Positions 23,824 through 35,852 of a DNA stretch of 64,000 nt are shown one piece after another. The DNA is from Eledone cirrhosa. Lineage: Eukaryota > Mollusca > Cephalopoda > Octopoda > Eledonidae. The DNA lies in contig OZ024744.1 in NCBI GenBank assembly GCA_964016885.1, positions 23,668,798 through 23,732,797 of the forward strand, given 5' to 3'. The position numbers were made by a program, and so were the translations under genes. Each line of letters opens with the position of its first letter. The stretch's first letter is position 1. The notes below the pieces were generated by a model that ran no database searches, was not told where the DNA came from, and worked only from the letters and a program-made list of their open reading frames with translations.

Positions 23824-26339
23824 AATGACTCATTTTAACAACAGTTGAATCTTAAGAACTGTTTCGTTTTAACAACAGCTGAATCTTAAGATAAACTCGT
23901 TTTAACAACAGTTGAATCTTAAGATAAACCTCGTTTTAACAACATTTGAATCTTAAGAACTGACTCGTTTTAACAACAGCTGCATCTTAAGATAAAACTC
24001 GTTTTAACAACAGTTGAATCCTAAGAACTGACTCGTTTTGTCAACAGTTCAAGCTGAAGAACTGACTCGTTTTAACAACAGTTGAATCTTCAAATAAAAC
24101 TCGTTTTAACAACAGTTGAATCTTAAGAACTGACTCGTTTTAACAACAGTTGAATCTTAAGATAAAACTCGTTTTAACAACAGCTGAATCTTAAGATAAA
24201 ACTCGTTTTAACAACAGTTGAATCTTAAGATAAAACTCGTTTTAACAACAGTTGAATCTTAAGAACTGACTCATTTTAACAACAGTTGAATCTTAAGAAC
24301 TGATTCGTTTTAACAACAGTTGAATCTTCAAATAAAACTCGTTTTAACAACAGTTGAATATTATGATAAAACTCATTTTAACAACAGTTGATTCTTAATA
24401 TAAAACTCGTTTTAACGACAGTTGAATCTTAAGAACTGACTCGTTTTAACAACAGTTGAATCTTAAGATAAAACTCGTTTTAACAACAGTTGAATCTTAA
24501 GATAAAATTCGTTTTAACAATAGTTGAATGTTAAGAACTGGTTCGTTTTAACAACAGTTGGATCTTAAGATAAAACTCGTTTTAACAACAGTTGAATCTT
24601 AAGAACTGACTCGTTTTAACAACAGTTGAATCTTAAGAACTGACTCGTTTTATCAACAGTTCAACCTTAAGAACTGAATCGTTTTAACAACAGTTGAATC
24701 TTCAAATAAAACTCGTTTTAACAACAGTTGAATCTTAAGAACCGATTCGTTTTAACAACAGCTGAATCTTAAGATAAACTCGTATTAACAACAGTTGAAT
24801 CTTAAGATAAACCTCGTTTTAACAACATTTGAATCTTAAGAACTGAGTCGTTTTAACAACAGCTGAATCTTAAGATAAAACTCGTTTTAACAACAGTTGA
24901 ATCTTAAGAACTGACTCGTTTTATCAACAGTTCAACCTTAAGAACTGACTCGTTTTAACAACAGTTGAATCTTCAAATAAAACTCGTTTTAACAACAGTT
25001 GAATCTTCAAATAAAACTCGTTTTAACAACAGTTGAATATTATGATAAACCTCATTTTAACAACAGCTGATTCTTAAGATAAAACTCGTTTTAACAACAG
25101 TTGAATCTTAAGAACTGACTCGTTTTAACAACAGCTGAATCTTAAGATAAAACTCGTTTTAACAACAGTTGAATCTTAAGATAAAATTCGTTTTAACAAT
25201 AGTTGAATGTTAAGAACTGGTTCGTTTTAACAACAGTTGGATCTTAAGATAAAACTCGTTTTAACAACAGTTGAATCTTAAGAACTGACTCGTTTTAACA
25301 ACAGTTGAATCTTAAGAACTGACTCATTTTAACAACAGTTGAATCTTAATAACTGATTCGTTTTAACAACAGATGAATCTTAAGATAAAACTCGTTTTAA
25401 CAACAGTTGAATCTTAAGAACTGACTCGTTTTAACAACAGCTGAATCTTAAGATAAAACTCGTTTTAACAACAGTTGAATCTTAAGAACTGACTCGTTTT
25501 AACAACAGCTGAATCTTAAGATAAAACTCGTTTTACAACAGTTGAATCTTAAGAACTGATTCGTTTTAACAACAGCTGAATATTAAGATAAACTCGTTTT
25601 AACAACAGTTGAATCTTAACATAAACCTCGTTTTAACAACATTTGAATCTTAAAAAGTTACTCGTTTTAACAACAGCTGAATCTTAAGATAAAACTCGTT
25701 TTAACAACAGTTGAATCTTCAAATAAAACTCGTTTTAACAACAGTTGAATATTATGATAAAACTCATTTTAACAACAGTTGATTCTTAAGATAAAACTCG
25801 TTTTAACAACAGTTGAATCTTAAGAACTGACTCGTTTTAACAACAGTTGAATCTTAAGAACTGACTCGTTTTATCAACAGTTCAACCTTAAGAACTGACT
25901 CGTTTTAACAACAGTTGAATCTTCAAATAAAACTCGTTTTAACAACAGTTGAATCTTAAGAACTCACTCGTTTTAACAACAGTTGAATCTTAAGATAAAA
26001 CTCGTTTTAACAACAGTTGAATCTTAAGATAAAACTCGTTTTAACAACAGTGGAATCTTAAGAACTGACTCGTTTTAATAACAGTTGAATCTTAAGATAA
26101 AACTCGTTTTAACAACAGTTGAATCTTAAGAACTGACTCGTTTTAACAACAGCTGAATCTTAAGATAAAACTCGTTTTAACAAAAGCTGAATCTTAAGAT
26201 AAACTCGTTTTAACAACAGTTGAATCTTAAGATAAACCTCGTTTTAACAACATTTGAATCTTAAGAACTGACTCGTTTTAACAACAGCTGAATCTTAAGA
26301 TAAAACTCGTTTTAACAACAGTTGAATCTTAAGAACTGA

Positions 26340-28498
26340 CTCGTTTTAACAACAGTTGAATCTTCAAATAAAACTCGTTTTAACAACAGTTGAATCTGCA
26401 AATAAAACTCGTTTTAACAACAGTTGAATCTTCAAATAAAACTCGTTTTAACAACAGTTGAATATTATGATAAAACTCATTTAACAACAGTTGATTCTTA
26501 AGATAAAACTCGTTTTAACAACAGTTGAATCTTAAGAACTGACTCGTTTTAACAACAGCTGAATCTTAAGATAAAATTCGTTTTAACAATAGTTGAATGT
26601 TAAGAACTGGTTCGTTTTAACAACAGTTGGATCTTAAGATAAAACTCGTTTTAACAACAGTTGAATCTTAAGAACTGACTCGTTTTAACAACAGTTGAAT
26701 CTTAAGAACTGACTCGTTTTATCAACAGTTCAACCTTAAGAACTGAGTCGTTTTAACAACAGTTGAATCTTCAAATAAAACTCGTTTTAACAACAGTTGA
26801 ATCTTAAGAACTGATTCGTTTTAACAACAGCTGAATCTTAAGATAAACTCGTATTAACAACAGTTGAATCTTAAGATAAACCTCGTTTTAACAACATTTG
26901 AATCTTAAGAACTGACTCGTTTTAACAACAGCTGAATCTTAAGATAAAACTCGTTTTAACAACAGTTGATTCTTAAGAACTGACTCGTTTTATCAACAGT
27001 TCAACCTTAAGAACTGACTCGTTTTAACAACAGTTGAATCTTCAAATAAAACTCGTTTTAACAACAGTTGAATCTTCAAATAAAACTCGTTTTAACAACA
27101 GTTGAATATTATGATGAAACTCATTTTAACAACAGCTGATTCTTAAGATAAAACTCGTTTTAACAACAGTTGAATCTTAAGAACTGACTCGTTTTAACAA
27201 CAGCTGAATCTTAAGATAAAACTCGTTTTAACAACAGTTGAATCTTAAGATAAAATTCGTTTTAACAATAGTTGAATGTTAAGAACTGGTTCGTTTTAAC
27301 AACAGTTGGATCTTAAGATAAAACTGGTTTTAACAACAGTTGAATCTTAAGAACTGACTCGTTTTAACAACAGTTGAATCTTAAGAACTGACTCGTTTTA
27401 ACAACAGTTGAATCTTAAGATAAAACTCGTTTTAACAACAGCTGAATCTTAAGATAAAACTCGTTTTAACAACAGTTGAATCTTAAAAACTGACTCATTT
27501 TAACAACAGTTGAATCTTAAGAACTGATTCGTTTTAACAACAGATGAATCTTAAGATAAAACTCGTTTTAACAACAGTTGAATCTTAAGAACTGACTCGT
27601 TTTAACAACAGCTGAATCTTAAGATAAAACTCGTTTTACAACAGTTGAATCTTAAGAACTGATTCGTTTTAACAACAGCTGAATCTTAAGATAAACTCGT
27701 TTTAACAACAGTTGAATCTTAACATAAACCTCGTTTTAACAACATTTGAATCTTAAAAACTGACTCGTTTTAACAACAGCTGAATCTTAAGATAAAACTC
27801 GTTTTAACAACAGTTGAATCTTAAGAACTGACTCGTTTTATCAACAGTTCAACCTTAAGAACTGACTCGTTTTAACAACAGTTGAATCTTCAAATAAAAC
27901 TCGTTTTAACAACAGTTGAATATTATGATAAAACTCATTTTAACAACAGTTGATTCTTAAGATAAAACTCGTTTTAACAACAGTTGAATCTTAAGAACTG
28001 ACTCGTTTTAACAACAGTTGAATCTTAAGAACTAACTCGTTTTATCAACAGTTCAACCTTAAGAACTGACTCGTTTTAACAACAGTTGAATCTTCAAATA
28101 AAACTCGTTTTAACAACAGTTGAATCTTAAGAACTGACTCGTTTTAACAACAGCTGAATCTTAAGATAAAACTCGTTTTAACGACAGTTGAATCTTACGA
28201 ACTGACTCGTTTTATCAACAGTTCAACCTTAAGAACTGACTCATTTTAACAACAGTTGAATCTTCAAATAAAACTCGTTTTAACAACAGTTGAATCTTAA
28301 GAACTGATTCGTTTTAACAACAGCTGAATCTTAAGATAAACTCGTTTTAACAACAGTTGAATCTTAAGATAAACCTCGTTTTAACAACATTTGAATCTTA
28401 AGAACTGACTCGTTTTAACAACAGCTGCATCTTAAGATAAAACTCGTTTTAACAACAGTTGAATCCTAAGAACTGACTCGTTTTATCAACAGTTCAAC
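26340..28498 (+). repeat. Higher-order block recurring at 31.6-33.7 kb
   Basis: CTGCAAA at 26396 matches 31688 (offset 5,292) and GCTGCATC at 28424 matches 33613 (offset 5,189). The change in offset is fully explained by one added monomer near 31.87 kb (+34), a 2-monomer loss at the fused monomer 32541-32574 (-68), a 2-monomer loss near 32.80 kb (-68) and a 33-bp monomer at about 32.47 kb (-1). Confidence 0.8.
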
Positions 28499-28740
28499 CT
28501 TAATAACTGACTCGTTTTAACTACAGTTGAATCTTCAAATTAAACTCGTTTTAACAACAGTTGAATCTTAAGAACTGACTCGTTTTAACAACAGTTGAAT
28601 CTTAAGATAAAACTCGTTTTAACAACAGCTGAATCTTAAGATAAAACTCGTTTTAACAACAGTTGAATCTTAAGATAAAACTCGTTTTAACAACAGTTGA
28701 ATCTTAAGAACTGACTCATTTTAACAGCAGTTGAATCTTA
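28499..28740 (+). repeat. Segment between two copies of a 441-bp repeat, carrying 22.7-kb-type variants
   Basis: Sequence at about 28300-28498 recurs at 28741-28939 (GCTGCATC at 28424 and 28865, offset 441). The segment between starts with the CTTAATAACTG / TTAACTACAG / TTCAAATTAAAC variants otherwise found only at 22.7 and 23.4 kb. The corresponding place in the 33.6-33.8 kb copy has the ordinary CCTGAAG form without this segment. Confidence 0.75.
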
Positions 28741-30000
28741 AGAACTGATTCGTTTTAACAACAGCTGAATCTTAAGATAAACTCGTTTTAACAACAGTTG
28801 AATCTTAAGATAAACCTCGTTTTAACAACATTTGAATCTTAAGAACTGACTCGTTTTAACAACAGCTGCATCTTAAGATAAAACTCGTTTTAACAACAGT
28901 TGAATCCTAAGAACTGACTCGTTTTATCAACAGTTCAACCTGAAGAACTGACTCGTTTTAACAACAGTTGAATCTTCAAATAAAACTCGTTTTAACAACA
29001 GTTGAATCTTAAGAACTGACTCGTTTTAACAACAGTTGAATCTTAAGATAAAACTCGTTTCAACAACAGCTGAATCTTAAGATAAAACTCGTTTTAACAA
29101 CAGTTGAATCTTAAGATAAAACTCGTTTTAACAACAGTTGAATCTTAAGAACTGACTCATTTTAACAACAGTTGAATCTTAAGAAATGATTCGTTTTAAC
29201 AACAGTTGAATCTTCAAATAAAACTCGTTTTAACAACAGTTGAATATTATGATAAAATTCATTTTAACAACAGTTGATTCTTAAGATAAAACTCGTTTTA
29301 ACGACAGTTGAATCTTAAGAACTGACTCGTTTTAACAACAGCTGAATCTTAAGATAAAACTCGTTTTAACAACAGTTGAATCTTAAGATAAAATTCGTTT
29401 TAACAATAGTTGAATGTTAAGAACTGGTTCGTTTTAACAACAGTTGGATCTTAAGATAAAACTCGTTTTAACAACAGTTGAATCTTAAGAACTGACTCGT
29501 TTTAACAACAGTTGAATCTTAAGAAGTGACTCGTTTTATCAACAGTTCAACCTTAAGAACTGACTCGTTTTAACAACAGTTGAATCTTCAAATAAAACTC
29601 GTTTTAACAACAGTTGAATCTTAAGAACTGATTCGTTTTAACAACAGCTGAATCTTAAGATAAACTCGTATTAACAACAGTTGAATCTTAAGATAAACCT
29701 CGTTTTAACAACATTTGAATCTTAAGAACTGACTCGTTTTAACAACAGCTGAATCTTAAGATAAAACTCGTTTTAACAACAGTTGAATCTTAAGAACTGA
29801 CTCGTTTTATCAACAGTTCAACCTTAAGAACTGACTCGTTTTAACAACAGTTGAATCTTAAGAACTGACTCGTTTTAACAACAGCTGAATCTTAAGATAA
29901 AACTCGTTTTAACAACAATTGAATCTTAAGATAAAATTCGTTTTAACAATAGTTGAATGTTAAGAACTGGTTCGTTTTAACAACAGTTGGATCTTAAGAT
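28741..30000 (+). repeat. Higher-order block recurring at 33.5-34.9 kb (offset 4,748)
   Basis: GCTGCATC (28865 and 33613) and ACGACAG (29301 and 34049) are both 4,748 apart, and the AAGTGACTCG variant at about 29.5 kb recurs at about 34.27 kb. Near 29.84 kb this copy lacks several monomers, including the ATTATG/GATTC pair, that are present at about 34.6-34.75 kb. Confidence 0.75.
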
Positions 30001-30929
30001 AAAACTCGTTTTAACAACAGTTGAATCTTAAGAACTGACTCGTTTTAACAACAGTTGAATCTTAAGAACTGACTCGTTTTAACAACAGTTGAATCTTAAG
30101 ATAAAACTCGTTTTAACAACAGCTGAATCTTAAGATAAAACTCGTTTTAACAACAGTTGAATCTTAAGATAAAACTCGTTTTAACAACAGTTGAATCTTA
30201 AGAACTGACTCATTTTAACAACAGTTGAATCTTAATAACTGATTCGTTTTAACAACAGATGAATCTTAAGATAAAACTCGTTTTACAACAGTTGAATCTT
30301 AAGAACTGATTCGTTTTAACAACAGCTGAATATTAAGATAAACTCGTTTTAACAACAGTTGAATCTTAACATAAACCTCGTTTTAACAACATTTGAATCT
30401 TAAAAACTGACTCGTTTTAACAACAGCTGAATCTTAAGATAAAACTCGTTTTAACAACAGTTGAATCTTCAAATAAAACTCGTTTTAACAACAGTTGAAT
30501 ATTATGATAAAACTCATTTTAACAACAGTTGATTCTTAAGATAAAACTCGTTTTAACAACAGTTGAATCTTAAGAACTGACTCGTTTTAACAACAGTTGA
30601 ATCTTAAGAACTGACTCGTTTTATCAACAGTTCAACCTTAAGAACTGACTCGTTTTAACAACAGTTGAATCTTCAAATAAAACTCGTTTTAACAACAGTT
30701 GAATCTTAAGAACTCACTCGTTTTAACAACAGTTGAATCTTAAGATAAAACTCGTTTTAACAACAGTTGAATCTTAAGATAAAACTCGTTTTAACAACAG
30801 TTGAATCTTAAGAACCGACTCGTTTTAACAACAGCTGAATCTTAAGATAAAACTCGTTTTACAACAGTTGAATCTTAAGAACTGATTCGTTTTAACAACA
30901 GCTGAATATTAAGATAAACTCGTTTTAAC

Positions 30930-33160
30930 AACAGTTGAATCTTAACATAAACCTCGTTTTAACAACATTTGAATCTTAAAAATTTACTCGTTTTAACAAC
31001 AGCTGGATCTTAAGATAAAACTCGTTTTAACAACAGTTGAATATTATGATAAAACTCATTTTAACAACAGTTGATTCTTAAGATAAAACTCGTTTTAACA
31101 ACAGATGAATCTTAAGAACTGACTCGTTTTAACAACAGTTGAATCTTAAGAACTGACTCGTTTTATCAACAGTTCAACCTTAAGAACTGACTCGTTTTAA
31201 CAACAGTTGAATCTTAAGAACTCACTCGTTTTAACAATAGTTTAATCTTAAGATAAAACTCGTTTTAACAACAGTTGAATCTTAAGATAAAACTCGTTTT
31301 AACAACAGTGGAATCTTAAGAACTGACTCGTTTTAATAACAGTTGAATCTTAAGATAGAACTCGTTTTAACAACAGTTGAATCTTAAGAACTGACTCGTT
31401 TTAACAACAGCTGAATCTTAAGATAAAACTCGTTTTAACAAAAGCTGAATCTTAAGATAAACTCGTTTTAACAACAGTTGAATCTTAAGATAAACCTCGT
31501 TTTAACAACATTTGAATCTTAAGAACTGACTCGTTTTAACAACAGCTGAATCTTAAGATAAAACTCGTTTTAACAACAGTTGAATCTTAAGAACTGACTC
31601 GTTTTATCAACAGTTCAACCTTAAGAACTGACTCGTTTTAACAACAGTTGAATCTTCAAATAAAACTCGTTTTAACAACAGTTGAATCTGCAAATAAAAC
31701 TCGTTTTAACAACAGTTGAATCTTCAAATAAAACTCGTTTTAACAACAGTTGAATATTATGATAAAACTCATTTAACAACAGTTGATTCTTAAGATAAAA
31801 CTCGTTTTAACAACAGTTGAATCTTAAGAACTGACTCGTTTTAACAACAGCTGAATCTTAAGATAAAACTCGTATTAACAACAGTTGAATCTTAAGATAA
31901 AATTCGTTTTAACAATAGTTGAATGTTAAGAACTGGTTCGTTTTAACAACAGTTGGATCTTAAGATAAAACTCGTTTTAACAACAGTTGAATCTTAAGAA
32001 CTGACTCGTTTTAACAACAGTTGAATCTTAAGAACTGACTCGTTTTATCAACAGTTCAACCTTAAGAACTGAGTCGTTTTAACAACAGTTGAATCTTCAA
32101 ATAAAACTCGTTTTAACAACAGTTGAATCTTAAGAACTGATTCGTTTTAACAACAGCTGAATCTTAAGATAAACTCGTATTAACAACAGTTGAATCTTAA
32201 GATAAACCTCGTTTTAACAACATTTGAATCTTAAGAACTGACTCGTTTTAACAACAGCTGAATCTTAAGATAAAACTCGTTTTAACAACAGTTGATTCTT
32301 AAGAACTGACTCGTTTTATCAACAGTTCAACCTTAAGAACTGACTCGTTTTAACAACAGTTGAATCTTCAAATAAAACTCGTTTTAACAACAGTTGAATC
32401 TTCAAATAAAACTCGTTTTAACAACAGTTGAATATTATGATGAAACTCATTTTAACAACAGCTGATTCTTAAGATAAACTCGTTTTAACAACAGTTGAAT
32501 CTTAAGAACTGACTCGTTTTAACAACAGCTGAATCTTAAGATAAAACTCGTTTTAACAACAGTTGGATCTTAAGATAAAACTGGTTTTAACAACAGTTGA
32601 ATCTTAAGAACTGACTCGTTTTAACAACAGTTGAATCTTAAGAACTGACTCGTTTTAACAACAGTTGAATCTTAAGATAAAACTCGTTTTAACAACAGCT
32701 GAATCTTAAGATATAACTCGTTTTAACAACAGTTGAATCTTAAAAACTGACTCATTTTAACAACAGTTGAATCTTAAGAACTGATTCGTTTTAACAACAG
32801 CTGAATCTTAAGATAAAACTCGTTTTACAACAGTTGAATCTTAAGAACTGATTCGTTTTAACAACAGCTGAATCTTAAGATAAACTCGTTTTAACAACAG
32901 TTGAATCTTAACATAAACCTCGTTTTAACAACATTTGAATCTTAAAAACTGACTCGTTTTAACAACAGCTGAATCTTAAGATAAAACTCGTTTTAACAAC
33001 AGTTGAATCTTAAGAACTGACTCGTTTTATCAACAGTTCAACCTTAAGAACTGACTCGTTTTAACAACAGTTGAATCTTCAAATAAAACTCGTTTTAACA
33101 ACAGTTGAATATTATGATAAAACTCATTTTAACAACAGTTGATTCTTAAGATAAAACTCG
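30930..33160 (+). repeat. Part of an approximately 16.2-kb super-block (copy at 47.1-49.4 kb)
   Basis: The private variant ATATAACTCG occurs at 32711 and 48925 and nowhere else I noticed; CTGCAAA occurs at 31688 and 47901. These give offsets of 16,214 and 16,213, the 1-bp change being due to the 33-bp monomer at about 32.47 kb. At CTTAAAAATTTAC (30978 and 47123) the offset is 16,145, explained by two monomers missing at about 31.03 and 31.2 kb. Confidence 0.8.
32541..32574 (+). repeat. Fused class B / TTGGATC monomer (inherited 68-bp deletion)
   Basis: A class B head runs directly into a TTGGATCTTAAG tail, removing the AATAG monomer and one further monomer length relative to about 27.25 kb. 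The same fusion is present at 48755-48788 and near 53.08, 57.73 and 60.81 kb, always followed by AAAACTGGTTTTAAC. It is absent at the corresponding places near 4.55, 7.1, 11.07, 14.74, 17.36 and 27.25 kb. One deletion was evidently copied by later amplifications. Confidence 0.8.
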
Positions 33161-35852
33161 TTTTAACAACAGTTGAATCTTAAGAACTGACTCGTTTTAA
33201 CAACAGTTGAATCTTAAGAACTAACTCGTTTTATCAACAGTTCAACCTTAAGAACTGACTCGTTTTAACAACAGTTGAATCTTCAAATAAAACTCGTTTT
33301 AACAACAGTTGAATCTTAAGAACTGACTCGTTTTAACAACAGCTGAATCTTAAGATAAAACTCGTTTTAACGACAGTTGAATCTTACGAACTGACTCGTT
33401 TTATCAACAGTTCAACCTTAAGAACTGACTCATTTTAACAACAGTTGAATCTTCAAATAAAACTCGTTTTAACAACAGTTGAATCTTAAGAACTGATTCG
33501 TTTTAACAACAGCTGAATCTTAAGATAAACTCGTTTTAACAACAGTTGAATCTTAAGATAAACCTCGTTTTAACAACATTTGAATCTTAAGAACTGACTC
33601 GTTTTAACAACAGCTGCATCTTAAGATAAAACTCGTTTTAACAACAGTTGAATCCTAAGAACTGACTCGTTTTATCAACAGTTCAACCTGAAGAACTGAC
33701 TCGTTTTAACAACAGTTGAATCTTCAAATAAAACTCGTTTTAACAACAGTTGAATCTTAAGAACTGACTCGTTTTAACAACAGTTGAATCTTAAGATAAA
33801 ACTCGTTTTAACAACAGCTGAATCTTAAGATAAAACTCGTTTTAACAACAGTTGAATCTTAAGATAAAACTCGTTTTAACAACAGTTGAATCTTAAGAAC
33901 TGACTCATTTTAACAACAGTTGAATCTTAAGAACTGATTCGTTTTAACAACAGTTGAATCTTCAAATAAAACTCGTTTTAACAACAGTTGAATATTATGA
34001 TAAAACTCATTTTAACAACAGTTGATTCTTAAGATAAAACTCGTTTTAACGACAGTTGAATCTTAAGAACTGACTCGTTTTAACAACAGCTGAATCTTAA
34101 GATAAAACTCGTTTTATCAACAGTTGAATCTTAAGATAAAATTCGTTTTAACAATAGTTGAATGTTAAGAACTGGTTCGTTTTAACAACAGTTGGATCTT
34201 AAGATAAAACTCGTTTTAACAACAGTTGAATCTTAAGAACTGACTCGTTTTAACAACAGTTGAATCTTAAGAAGTGACTCGTTTTATCAACAGTTCAACC
34301 TTAAGAACTGACTCGTTTTAACAACAGTTGAATCTTCAAATAAAACTCGTTTTAACAACAGTTGAATCTTAAGAACTGATTCGTTTTAACAACAGCTGAA
34401 TCTTAAGATAAACTCGTATTAACAACAGTTGAATCTTAAGATAAACCTCGTTTTAACAACATTTGAATCTTAAGAACTGACTCGTTTTAACAACAGCTGA
34501 ATCTTAAGATAAAACTCGTTTTAACAACAGTTGAATCTTAAGAACTGACTCGTTTTATCAACAGTTCAACCTTAAGAACTGACTCGTTTTAACAACAGTT
34601 GAATCTTCAAATAAAACTCGTTTTAACAACAGTTGAATCTTCAAATAAAACTCGTTTTAACAACAGTTGAATATTATGATAAACCTCATTTTAACAACAG
34701 CTGATTCTTAAGATAAAACTCGTTTTAACAACAGTTGAATCTTAAGAACTGACTCGTTTTAACAACAGCTGAATCTTAAGATAAAACTCGTTTTAACAAC
34801 AGTTGAATCTTAAGATAAAATTCGTTTTAACAATAGTTGAATGTTAAGAACTGGTTCGTTTTAACAACAGTTGGATCTTAAGATAAAACTCGTTTTAACA
34901 ACAGTTGAATCTTAAGAACTGACTCGTTTTAACAACAGTTGAATCTTAAGAACTGACTCGTTTTAACAACAGTTGAATCTTAAGATAAAACTCGTTTTAA
35001 CAACAGCTGAATCTTAAGATAAAACTCGTTTTAACAACAGTTGAATCTTAAGATAAAACTCGTTTTAACAACAGTTGAATCTTAAGAACTGACTCATTTT
35101 AACAACAGTTGAATCTTAATAACTGATTCGTTTTAACAACAGATGAATCTTAAGATAAAACTCGTTTTAACAACAGTTGAATCTTAAGAACTGACTCGTT
35201 TTAACAACAGCTGAATCTTAAGATAAAACTCGTTTTACAACAGTTGAATCTTAAGAACTGATTCGTTTTAACAACAGCTGAATATTAAGATAAACTCGTT
35301 TTAACAACAGTTGAATCTTAACATAAACCTCGTTTTAACAACATTTGAATCTTAAAAACTGACTCGTTTTAACAACAGCTGAATCTTAAGATAAAACTCG
35401 TTTTAACAACAGTTGAATCTTCAAATAAAACTCGTTTTAACAACAGTTGAATATTATGATAAAACTCATTTTAACAACAGTTGATTCTTAAGAACTGACT
35501 CGTTTTAACAACAGTTGAATCTTAAGAACTGACTCGTTTTATCAACAGTTCAACCTTAAGAACTGACTCGTTTTAACAACAGTTGAATCTTCAAATAAAA
35601 CTCGTTTTAACAACAGTTGAATCTTAAGAACTCACTCGTTTTAACAACAGTTGAATCTTAAGATAAAACTCGTTTTAACAACAGTGGAATCTTAAGAACT
35701 GACTCGTTTTAATAACAGTTGAATCTTAAGATAAAACTCGTTTTAACAACAGTTGAATCTTAAGAACTGACTCGTTTTAACAACAGCTGAATCTTAAGAT
35801 AAAACTCGTTTTACAACAGTTGAATCTTAAGAACTGATTCGTTTTAACAACA

